Shown one piece after another: positions 53,711 to 64,000 of a stretch of DNA of 64,000 nucleotides. The first letter of the stretch is position 1. Each line of letters begins with the position of its first letter. Below the pieces are notes generated by a model. It was not told the origin of the DNA and did no database searches. It was given only the letters and a program-made list of their open reading frames with translations. This DNA comes from Oreocharis arfaki (Eukaryota > Chordata > Aves > Passeriformes > Paramythiidae). The DNA lies in NCBI GenBank assembly GCA_013398015.1, contig VZRR01013895.1:620001-684000 (forward strand), read 5' to 3'. A program made the position numbers and the translations under genes.

Positions 53711-56700
53711 ATGTATGGCTTTGTAAAAAAGCATCAGATATCTCTGATTTTAAAGAATGACTGCAAAGTGTGCATTTCGTTTAAATGGAATAATGATCCA
53801 TTTTGAAGTAAACAGCTTAAATTTGAGAACAATGACATGACAAAAGCTATACATTCCTTTATCAGAGAATTCTACACTGATATATGGCAGGCCTTTGCCT
53901 TCTACTCTTGCTGTTGCCCACAAGACAGCATTCATCTAGACCAACTAATCCTTGGCTTTTTTTCCGTGCAGATTAGCAAACAACAATCAGGCCAGTCAAT
54001 ATTTGGGGGCCATAATATCCACAGGCCATTTACAGTGAGCTCCCAGACCCACCCAGAGGCCCTCAGAGCTCAGTTTGGGAACCACCAACTCGCAAAGCCT
54101 CAGCTGACACCAGGTGACTCCTCTCTGCCCTGGGTGATCTGTGGCTACATTGAAAGAAAGCGCACCAGCCCCAACATCTGCCATTTGAAAAGATGAGATA
54201 TGTAAAGGGTATGAGGAAGAACAGAAGGAAAGTGACCTGCTTAGTGCCAAGCAGCAGACTGGATGGAAAGCCAGGAACAGAGCACAGGCTTCTTAGGAAC
54301 AAGCTCAGTGCTCTCTGTGGAGCTACAACTTTTAAACTGAAGTCCACAAAGAAAGGATCATAAAAAAATATCCACTGGAATACAGCTACATCAAGCTTAT
54401 GCAGAAATTGATGTTTGGGATGAGAGGTCCCCACAGCTTCCAGCACTAAAAAAAAAAAAAATTAAAAAATTAAAAATAGAAAAAAGAACCCCTCTTCTGC
54501 TGAACTGGACAGCTATAGCTCTGGAATGTATTGCCCTGTAGTTTTGGGAGGGTGTTGCTTTTTTTTTTTAATACTTATTATTGTCATAATATAGAAGGAG
54601 AAAAATTGTGATGTATACTAAACTGCTATTAGCTTTCCCAGGAGAAATATCACTGCAAATTTGACCAGTATTATAAGAACATTCTTGATTACAAGAGAAT
54701 AATCAAATAAACAAATAAAAAGCCCTACTGTTTCCTTACTTAAGTGCTGCAAATAAAGTACGGTCATTTTTAAATTCATACAACTTGGTGGTATTACAAC
54801 AGACTGCTGTTGGGAAACAAAAAGTTTTTAGTCTCTTCTAGTGCACCCTAATTTATCTTTGGTAAGGCTTTGTGTTCACCTTTCCTTGAGGCAGAGTTGC
54901 TCAACACTATCAACATTCCCCAGTGCTTCAGGCTGCAGTCCTCCTGTGTTTTAGTATCTGCCCGGGAAATGTGAGCCCTTCACTTGGCTCACTCCAGAGC
55001 TATGACAACTTCAACCATTTGACAAGCCCTGTGACAAACAGCATTAAAATAACCCCAGAACTATTAAAAACAATAGAACAAGCATAAGTCATGTTTAACT
55101 CTCTCACAGAGAAAATCTGAGAGGACAGTCTACATTTGTTTTCTCCCAGGATATCTGTGTCTCAGGTCAGCCTGTCTCCTGGCAGTGCCTGGAAATACAC
55201 AGCTCACAATAGGAATCAAGGCAATTCTTAATATTCAGTACTCCTCTCTGCTGGTAGTTCCGACTTCTGACCAAACTGAGCTTGCAACAAGAAACAAGGT
55301 TTTCAAAAATAATCCCCATCCCACATCACCTCTCTGGGAATCTATTGTGCTGCTTTCCTCCTGCCTTTCCCCACACATGGCTAAGGCACAGACATGAGAA
55401 AATCCCATACCATAGTCATTAGCTTTTTAGCATTGTTATATCTCAGAGAAACACAGGAGCTTCATTCTGTAACACTTAGACAAACCTCTCTCAAGAACAC
55501 GGTGTCAAGCATTTCCTGGAAAAAACTTCAGGCTGGGAAAAAGGTCCCATTAGCTGCAAGAAGAGCTGTTGAGCTGCACCTTATTCCTTGCAAAGTTCCC
55601 ATTACCTGTGAGAACATATGCCAGTGAGAGGTTTCTATTCCTTCTTGCTTCCTAATCTCTTCACACGCCCTCTTTCTTCCTACAGCTATTAATGGTGATG
55701 TCCAATTCCACACACGTCTCCAGGAGGATTCCCGTACTGTTCTTGTAACACTTCTTAATTTCTTCTGTTGTACCCTCCAATGACAATCCTTACCAATAGT
55801 TCCTAATTTCCCACACTTCTCTTCTCCCATCATCATCACCACCAGCACCACCTCCTGGTACCCACTGCCCCATGGCTTTGTCCTGTCTGTTGCTTAGACT
55901 CCTTGCTGCTATTTCCTTATATACTTCAGCAGGGTAGAGCAGGCCACTGGGACAACAGAAAGCCAGAGATCTGGGAAGACTTTGCCCTCTCCTGTGCTCT
56001 GCATACCTATCACCATCAAAAGACACAGGCCTCTGGACATCTGTCATACATCTGGACATCTATTTTTGTGTCTATCATATACATAAAATTACATTCCAGT
56101 ACTGCTGTGAACATTGCACAGTCCACTACTCCACCTTTAGGAAGCAGCAGATGTGATTTCCTGCGCAATACTTACACAGGTCCTCTGAGCCACGTGCCGA
56201 TATAACCTAAGTCTGCTGCTTCATCCAGAGTCCATGATGGATGGCTGAACTAGAGAATGGCTATTTGGCTTTGCTGTTATCATTCAGTTTATGGTATTAA
56301 GAGCATACCTTCCCCCTGCTGATCTAAGCACAGAATTACAAATCCTAACAGGCTTTTCTGCAGTATTCATCACTTTTTTGTGGGAGTCCTCCAGCATACC
56401 ATGAACATGCCTAAAACAAGTGGCAACATGCCTGTTCATCTCTCAGTGCCACACAACTTCATGGCTGGCTGCAGTCCCTTTTGGCAGAAGCAGCCTCTGC
56501 CTTACCTGTGTGCTCCCAGGGTCTCCTTGGCACTGGCAGCCTTCTTTCTGCTTAGTTCTCTGAACAGTTTCAGTAGAGGATCAGACACCCCTGCCCTAAG
56601 GCAAAGGTAGAAACATGCCTCTGATGATGGGAAACAGGGAAAGCAGGACTTCCCTTTCCGGGAGCAGTTGTATTTGCTTAAAAACATCCTATCAGACCAA

Positions 56701-56943
56701 ACCCTGAGTTCCGTGACTGTGCCCAAGTGCCTGGGATATATTTTGTGAAATCAATAATGCAGCATAAATTCAAACTATATTTTATAGAAATTTTAAATAG
56801 GGCTTTTTGAGCTCAACTAGAATGCGAACTGTTTAACTGGTTAAAACACCTCAACAAGTCCTACATCCAAAACTTCAGTTCCACTTCTGGATGGTTAACA
56901 AGCTTTATCTCTCTAGAGGTCAGCACAGTACCAGAAAAAAGTA

Positions 56944-56963
56944 AAAACAAAACAAAACAAAAC
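56944..56963. repeat. (AAAAC)4 microsatellite
   Basis: Four perfect AAAAC units in a row. Confidence 0.85.
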
Positions 56964-57558
56964 TTGTGTGACTGGAGTTTTACATTTCCTCTGGAACTTC
57001 TGAGAAAGAAATAATGGAATTCATAATTTTTCAGAAGAGACAGGATTCACAGTATTTTAAGCATATAAAGTAATTGATGCTGTCCAGGAAATGGCAGAAC
57101 TCAGGGAGTTCTCTGGAGTGCAGGCTACAGATAGCCATGGTACTTAGTTCCTAATCAAGAGGTTGCTAACAAATCGTAACAGATGTGGCCATGACTGCCA
57201 AGTTTGAACCTAAGTATCAGGCTGAGCCATGACACATGCACTCACTGTGTTAGCTAAAGCACCATCCTTATAAACAGCTTTAGACTGGCTTCTATGTTCA
57301 TGTGACCAAGTCTAACTGACTGTTGGTAGAGCAAATGCAAACAGCTTGGTCTTCCATTAAAGCAATCACATAACCAGATGCAAAATCCAGGACTCTGAGA
57401 CTTCATACAAATCTGACAGTCCTTGGGGAATTTGAGTTTGCTGAAAAATATATATAAATATTATAATCCGTGACAGATATAATCTCAGCCCAATATCTTC
57501 CACTTTATTTAAAAGGAAAGCTACCTGTTTTGTTCAGTCCCACAGTCTGGCATTTACA

Positions 57559-57693
57559 AAGATAAAAGGACCTTTCAGCATGAGCAAACTGCAAAACATA
57601 TTTGAAAATAAATTCTTAATGACAATTGGCATTAAACAATTTATTTTCAAATACATTTTGCAGGCTGTTCACGCTGAAGGGTGCTTTTATCTT
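57559..57693. repeat. Long imperfect palindrome, about 67-bp arms, no loop
   Basis: The left arm (57559-57625) starts AAGATAAAAG and the reverse complement of the right arm (57626-57693) starts the same way. Further blocks match in order: CTTTCAG/CTTCAG, CTGCAAAA, TATTTGAAAATAAATT and TTAATG. The two arms meet at CAATTG. By hand alignment about 57 of 68 positions agree, with one single-base gap, and the substitutions are spread along the arms. That pattern suits an old foldback element or a hairpin kept by selection better than a recent event. It resembles, in shape only, ancient hairpin-type repeats of vertebrate genomes (for example the Eulor class) or a large pri-miRNA-like stem; I cannot assign either. 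Confidence 0.9.
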
Positions 57694-57898
57694 CTGAACT
57701 GGATGCTGCTAGGCTGAGCAGAGCTGAAGTTTTCTCTTAACTCTTTCAGCACCTCACAAAGAGCAGATTCCATCAGGATTTTCTTATAAAGTACTTACAC
57801 CTGCATTAGATGAATGTGGCATTACAAGGGCTCAGTTTCTAGTCCCAAGATAAGACGCAGATAACCACAGCTCGGCTAGCCAATCATCTAACACCTAC

Positions 57899-58213
57899 TT
57901 CTAACTCAAAGAATATTTCTTCTTTAATACTGTCCTTTTTTTTTTTTTTTCCCTCAACAGAAATCCCAATTGCTGCACTAACAGCACCTTTTTGGTTGGC
58001 CATAAATCACAGCAGCTTTACCTACTAAGTGGCAGGCATGCTTCACAAGACCAGAATTTCCCATCTCACAGGTGGGAGTCAGCATCTTGCATTACAAATA
58101 GCTCCTTTGTTGACAAGGGAAAGGCAAACTCTGACTCTGTTTCTGGCATCCGTCACTCTTCGCATGCCTCAATCTTCATTGCAACTCAGGTGCTTTAAAA
58201 GTCACAAAATAAA
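57899..58213 (+). other. Terminal-exon-like arrangement (candidate)
   Basis: In order: TTCTAAC (57899-57905), matching a branch-point consensus; 15 T then CCCTCAACAG (57936-57960), a strong splice-acceptor shape; an open frame from 57962 to a TAA at 58196-58198 (78 residues, rich in Ser, His and Gln, no domain I know); and AATAAA at 58208-58213. The branch-like motif is about 55 bases from the acceptor, a little further than usual. The set of signals is what a 3' terminal coding exon would show, but the protein is unfamiliar and each signal is short. It could equally be chance, or the last exon of a non-coding RNA. Confidence 0.2.
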
Positions 58214-61200
58214 GCCAGATCACTGCTGAACAGTGTAGTCCACCCTCCACAGCTCTGCCCTGCTACAGTCATTACTATCCTTTCCCTTTGGATATTCACA
58301 CAGCTGCACCATGAAACAGGGATGGAAAAAGATACAGCAGAAATCACCCTTTTTGTTTCGAGCCCTTTTCCAGCAAAATAGCTCCCCTGGCTTGTCTGAC
58401 TGCATAGCCAGACAAATGTCGCAGAGGCAAGCTTAGACAGTGGAAACAAGAAGTCAGCCTCAGAAATGTGCTGGAATTTATGTGAATTTACGGTGTATTT
58501 AAAAAGTAACCACAGACTAAAACAGAGCTATAACAGAAATTTCAATATCAAATTCAAGGAGCCTAAAGGAAGTTGGGAGGCATATACATTACCCAGTACT
58601 ACAAACCACCTAGGGGCTGCACCATGGAGCCAAACTGACCATTATTTCCATCCCTGGCTTCAAGCTGTTATATAGGGAAACTAATGTAACCAAACAATGG
58701 CGGAAAAGAAGAGCCTGGAGACAGACAGACCCTTCTTGATTGGGAATTTAGATCAGGCTGTAGAATGTAATCCTGCCTCTGTGAAAACTCCATTTCTATT
58801 TCTCTGTGGGCAGAATGAGGAGAAATGAAAATCATCTGAATACAGCACATAAGTAGTAAAAATTACAAGAGAAAGAAATTCTGAAACATTCATTTTTGCC
58901 CAGCTTGCTCTGTCTCAGGAAGGAGGCAAGCAAAGGGAAAGTCAGAAGAGTTATTTTGGATCACTGCATCCAGCTCCCAGTTATCCCCATCAGATCACAT
59001 AATCCCTTTCCATTTGACTGGCTAAACATCCTTCATACCCATCCAGTTCACAAAGACAAACAGCACATACCATAACTGCAAACTGAGTTGAATCCATGAA
59101 TATCCAAGCCCACATCTAAGAGAATAATCAGAAAGCTAAGGAAAGCTCTTGCTTGATCCAACAGCTGCTGTGCTTGAGGGCTGTTGATATGGAAAACTTA
59201 TCAAGAGTGATAACGATGAAGTTATGAAGTCAGAGCAAAGGCGCATACCAAACAGGTATTCATGGAGAATCAAAAAAGCTGGATGAACTCAGTTTACTGG
59301 TGTGATATTAACCTGAAGAGGAACATTCCAGAAGGAGAGGAAGATGACTCCTTCACTCATATAAGATTTAAAAAGGCAGAAGATATGAGTTCTAGCACTC
59401 CTCACAGCGGCTCTTATTGAAGTTGATAACACATCTTTGACTAGATTTAGAAATACTGAGTCCTAAAGAATTAAAAACAATTCATAATAGCACATGCTTC
59501 CCTGGTACAAGAAAGATGCTCATGAAATCCATGACTTTATTATGATGTTCACAAACCGATTTTAGAGCACTCTCCCATTTTCTCAAGAACCTATTGAAAC
59601 TGGGATACTACAGTGAACACCCTTGACAAAGCAGGTGAGCTCTGGTATCTGTGCTGCTCTGGCACTTGCTTTTCCATAGATCTTTACCTACACAAAGCAC
59701 TCCATTCCAGAAAAGCTCCCACAGGCAATGGGAAGACATGACATATGGAGTCAAATATGCTGCTTGGTAAACCAAAGTTTCCAACAGTTGAGCAGGGTCA
59801 TATTATCTCCAAGTAAGCATCTTTGCCCTCTGGCAGAAAGCTGAGAGGCTGAAGTTTTACAGATAAGAAAATGCATCTATCCACTCCTTCCTGGCAAAGT
59901 TCAGGTGAGCTCCTTCCCTCCTGACCTCTTTCAGATGACCCTCCCTGGAAGGGAGACTAAAGCTGTCTTATGAAACAGTGACAAACATACATTTAGAAAA
60001 GAATGGCAAAAGAAAGAGACGCAGAAAGGAAAGACTGAAAGGACATGACGATGTTGTGACATGAAAGGACATGGAACAAGAATAGAATGTGGAAAATACT
60101 GTCTTGATAAAAGCAAGCCTGCATCTCCTACTAAACAAACTAGCAGATGAATGTATCAGCATTCGTCTGTCTTTTCTCAGCAGAGCACCACTACAAACTG
60201 CACATCTGCTTTGCTGGCTCATACATTCCTGCCTGGTCTCAAATGTCAATCCCTGTCACTGTCAGTAACCATGGACAAGGCCAGGGTGGCATGAGAATTT
60301 CCATTAAAATCAACAAGGCTTGGGGGGAAGCCCAAAGTGCACTTCTGAGCTGTAACACTGCAATCCACAGCCCTGTCTGGTGCTGCAAAGTCCACTAGTG
60401 CCGGAATTTGCACGGGGGCTCTTCCGAGACAGCTCTACTGTGTCTGGCCCAAAACTGCTACCACCACATCAGCTCCATTTAGACTAATTACTGCTAATTT
60501 GTTCTTACATAGACAAAAAGTAACTACAACCCACCATTTCAATTTATGTCTTTCAAGCGAGTGATGGAGCTATCAGATGAGATCAGCTGAGGTGACCCGC
60601 AGCCACTGACATACTCTGTTCTTGGCCATGTGTTTCCACTGTTTCTCTGCATCACTACCACTGTTCACTTGACCTCTACTGAGGTATCTCAATTCTTCAG
60701 TATAGTAGGAAAATAAAGTTTTCTGGCACATCAGCAAGTTGAATCAGCATCCCAGAAAGCAGTTAAGCACCATTGGTACCAGAAGAGAAAGCACAGGGAC
60801 AAAGCAGAAGAGGAGAGAGAATCAATCATTCCTGGGTGTCATTTCTGCTTTGTTAGTTCAGCAGGTTCAGTAATCTTTTATCACTTTACCCAGGTTCAAT
60901 CCATGGAAGTCATATCACAGTCTGATTTAAGTTGTGGCAAATTCTGCCTCTCAAAATTAAACAGGAGCTTCTCTAAAGGCTTTTATATCAGTTCATATGC
61001 AAGAATTCAAATTTACATCCAAATCTACATGGCCAAAATTAGAGTACCCTCAATAAAGAACAGGAAAAGTAAATATTTACATGCTATGTCTTTTCTTCAC
61101 TCCTTCAGTTGGTACAACTACCAGGTTGTCAAAGTGAAGTGCTTAAGCAATGTGGAAACTTTCTACAGAGGAACCAAGGGCTGCAGAGCTTCAGAGAGCT

Positions 61201-63319
61201 CCCAGTTTACCATGTTCTTACAAACTGAAGGATTTAGCACAAAAGACAAGATATAAACCATCTCCTCAGTCCTTACAGCTTTAGAGGAGCTGCCTCTTAT
61301 TTATCTACAATATTTTCATTACATTCACTTAATAACCTTATACTAGGTTACATCACCTGATGACTACCTGAGTGTTAAATAGAGAGCACAATTCTCTGTG
61401 GAAGCTGCATGAACCACACCTAGGAGATGGCCATTTAAGCAGAACAGAATCAGATCATTCTCTTCAGCACAAAGAAGTGGCTTAAATATGCCTTACTTGA
61501 GCAGTTGGATAGTCTCCTTACACAGCGAACCTGTGGGTTGATTTAGTCAGTCAAGCATCAAAGTCAGCTCTGAAATGTTTTTAGAAAGGAAGACACATGA
61601 AACAGGTGACTTCTGACAGCTTTTCTGCAAAGATTAACTCTCCACCTTGTTACTCGTCACACATAATGGATTAATTTCTCAACTATCATTCATTTTTCCA
61701 TCACTAGCTTATGGAAAGCACTGTCATCAGATTTAATAAGGCAAAATACGTAACAGGATTCCAAAAGCACCTAATGTTACTGGAGAGAATGAGACAACTC
61801 AACACCCCCAGTGAGCAGAAACAAACACGGGGTTTAGGCCTTCCAAAGCTCATAATTAATGACAGCAAGAAAGAGGGTATGTCTGTGGGAAAATTGTCCA
61901 GCAAGAGTTTACAAAATGGCTTCTTCACATGCCCTCTGATAAAAGTGGTTCTCAGCATTGTGCAGGGCTCGACTGAGGACAGCAGTACCTGTTTCAACTT
62001 CACCATTCCTGAGTTATTTTACCAGCCTACAAAGAGCACACACCCAAAGCACCAATTCCTTCTGACCTGCCAAAGGTATCTTAACTTTCCATAACATCAT
62101 CTCTCTCTCAACCTCCTTCTTCATGGCTCCGCCTCCCTCCTCCATCTCCAGAAAACCTGAAATAAATACTTTATTTTGAGACATCCCTGAGATGCAGCAG
62201 GTTATCATTCAGTCATTCTTGTAGTCTTGTCTGTGCCTCAGTATCCCCAGCTGTGAAGTGATAAAAACTTATTTACCTTTAAAAACTACATTGGACTTCT
62301 GGGGCGAAAGAAAAGTGTCTGTATTCCAAGTAGTGCTGAAAGTCTGGCCTGAATCACAAAATATAATTTCAAACCGTTGTATTTAGAGCTTCTGATATGT
62401 AACTTAGCCTACCCTTATCTATACACAAAAGATCCCGACTTTATATATTTTCTCAGATTCTCCAGAAAATGCCAAAATTCATCTTATTGGCAGACCAAAA
62501 CAAACAATCAAACAATTAGCTCCAAAAAGCCTTCTGAAACATTAAACACTAAGCAAAGTACAGAAAACTCTTCTTTTCTCCTGTGGAATTTGACTACAAT
62601 CTTTGGCTTTCCTTTTCTCTCAATCTAATCTCCATGAAAAAGAAGAGAACTCTTTGCAAAACAAAAATTAAGTACCTGAAGGGACAATACTTTTCCCAAA
62701 ACATGAATAATTATATCTGCCATGAGATGCCCTAGGCATCAGCTCACAAGAAAAGAATGCACTAGTCTTGGCATCCTTCACCTTTCCAGAATGTCTGGTC
62801 CTTGCTGCTAACAAAAATGTAGCTTGTTTTTAAAACAGTAGTTTCTGTCTAGTGTTGTGCAATCTAACCTCACAGCCCCTTAGCACCAAGTCTACTTCTC
62901 TAAATTAAACACTTTTCCAAATGACCTCCTTTGGTAAGATGGAAAAATAAAAACAACCAGAAAAATCCAAACTAACCCTAAAACACAACAATATAAGAAT
63001 TTGCTTATTGTTAAAATAGCATTTTTTTAAAGTGTTCTGCACCTGTTTTAGAGAGTCAAATTAGAATCAAGACCCTTCCCTCCCCTACAGTCGTCCAACA
63101 AAGGATATTGTTTAACATAACCCAGTCTAACCAAGGATCCACCCAACCTAGCGCTCCGCTTGCAAAAGTGGCCATGAGCTGATGCCCAGAGAAAAGTAAC
63201 AATTTAGAGAAAGTCTTTATATTTTATGCACATAAACACATGTAATATGTCAGCCCCCAACTAATATTCTCTCACTTTCCAGTTATTTATGAAGGTTTCC
63301 AAAAGCCATGCTTGACAGA
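58214..63319. other. Non-coding stretch, no recognised gene
   Basis: Frames are up to 127 codons (61711-62094, plus), with no recognisable motif. A 12-bp direct repeat (TGAAAGGACATG) occurs twice near 60035-60075. I see no transposon ends until the CR1 fragment at 63.3 kb. Confidence 0.65.
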
Positions 63320-63604
63320 AGGATAAGAGGATAAGGATGTGAAGATAAGAGACAACAGGCATAAGCTGAAACAAGGAATGTTCAGATGGAGCATAAGGAA
63401 GCACTTTTTCACTATGAGGACTGTCAAGAATAGGAACAAGTTGCCCAGAGAGGTTATGCAGACTCTGTCCTTAGAGGCTTTCAAAACCAGACTGAATAAA
63501 GCTCTGACTAAAACAGTATGAGGCAGGTGACCCTGCTGTCAGTGGAATATCAGACTAGAGATCCCCTTCAATCCCTTCCCAGCTGAATTAGCCCATGATC
63601 CTGT
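63320..63604 (+). mobile_element. CR1 LINE 3'-UTR fragment (diverged)
   Basis: Recognisable CR1 3'-region blocks occur in order: CAGGCATAAGCTGAAACA, GGAAGCACTTTTTCACTATG, GGAACAAGTTGCCCAGAGAG, CTTTCAAAACCAGACTG, GGTGACCCTGCTGTCAG and a tail ending CCATGATCCTGT. The tail lacks the cleanly repeated octamers and many positions differ from the usual consensus, so this is an older, longer remnant than the copy at 38.8 kb. The left border is estimated. A 60-codon frame (63339-63521) crosses it and has no meaning of its own. Confidence 0.9.
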
Positions 63605-64000
63605 TTTTCATCTGAGGAACTTTTGGTCTGGATGTTGCTTCCATGTCTCAAGTTATTTACACACAGTTTTATATGCAGTTTTCTCCTGAGCCTGTGCAAA
63701 CTTCTGACAACAAGTTCCTCCACCATCTGACAAACAATGTCCCTCGCTTTGATCCTAGCTTCACTGAGCTTCATTTCATGACTCTGGCTTCCTTTCAAGT
63801 GGAAGAAATACAAAAAATATCTTCAAGGGAAGAAAGTAAATAAGTTTGTAAAAATTATTTTAGTATCATTTATTCACAATATTCTTAGGATGTGAAAACA
63901 CTTTAATAAAATACCCTGCACTGTATTTCTGTGTCGTGGATCGACACTAAGAATCAGGCTTTCAAACACATGCCAAGGTCTCGGGCCAACGGGCAAAAAG
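63605..64000. other. Right edge, nothing recognised
   Basis: Stop-rich sequence. A 66-codon plus-strand frame (63643-63843) does not resemble any protein I know. Confidence 0.6.

Larger units (their letters stand above)
40544..57558. other. Non-coding stretch, no recognised gene
   Basis: The longest frames are 130 codons (52183-51791, minus) and 127 codons (54446-54063, minus). Neither shows a known domain, and the first is a by-product of a purine-rich tract. The stretch from about 41.76 to 42.37 kb is richer in G/C than its surroundings. AT-rich low complexity occurs at 42615-42722. No further CR1 tail or LTR end was recognised. Confidence 0.65.

Noticed and set aside
63339..63521. 60-codon plus-strand frame ending in a basic segment
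   Set aside because: It is carried by the CR1 3' region, not a separate gene.
1..64000. CRISPR array, prokaryotic operon, toxin or phage-like system
   Set aside because: No direct-repeat/spacer pattern, no ribosome-binding-site-preceded gene runs, and CR1 and LTR elements show this is vertebrate DNA.
1..64000. Endogenous viral genes other than the LTR
   Set aside because: None of the open frames shows recognisable retroviral, hepadnaviral, bornaviral or parvoviral protein sequence.

Overview
The window looks like nuclear DNA of a bird (or, less likely, another sauropsid such as a crocodilian or turtle). Three stretches carry the 3' end of CR1 LINEs, including the characteristic terminal octamer copies (CCATGATT CTATGATC and similar). 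The rest is AT-leaning, stop-rich, intron- or intergenic-like sequence with scattered poly-A/poly-T runs and no operon-style gene packing. I recognise no protein-coding exon, tRNA, rRNA, snRNA or CRISPR array. The longest open frame (202 codons, minus strand, 7105-6497) is explained by a stop-poor CpG-rich stretch.

Layout. 1-6.8 kb: unremarkable non-coding DNA with a small tandem duplication near the left edge and an A19/T12 pair at 4.77 kb. 6.8-7.13 kb: a compact CpG island, the best promoter candidate in the window, ending abruptly in an A/T tract. 7.1-28.8 kb: non-coding, with a TATA-box plus splice-donor combination at 14.17-14.33 kb and a perfect 32-bp hairpin at 21.36-21.43 kb. 28.85-29.52 kb: a complete solo LTR of an endogenous retrovirus, minus orientation, with TG...CA ends, TATA box, AATAAA signal and a perfect 6-bp target-site duplication. 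29.5-38.75 kb: no recognised feature. 38.76-40.54 kb: a repeat cluster of two CR1 3' ends flanking an LTR-like, GC-rich repeat. 40.5-57.5 kb: non-coding, with a possible small exon at 42.3 kb and an 18-bp-arm hairpin at 43.96 kb. 57.56-57.69 kb: a long imperfect palindrome (about 67-bp arms). 57.90-58.21 kb: a layout resembling a terminal exon (branch-point-like motif, poly-T acceptor, open frame, stop, AATAAA). 63.32-63.60 kb: a third CR1 fragment.

Most likely this is a gene-poor region or a set of large introns. Its history is written mainly by retroelement insertion and by local template-switch or foldback events. The best supported item is the solo LTR. The most unusual ones are the perfect and imperfect hairpins at 21.4 and 57.6 kb. 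I found no evidence of a new multi-gene system. Everything called exon or promoter outside the CpG island and the LTR is inference from short signals and could be chance.
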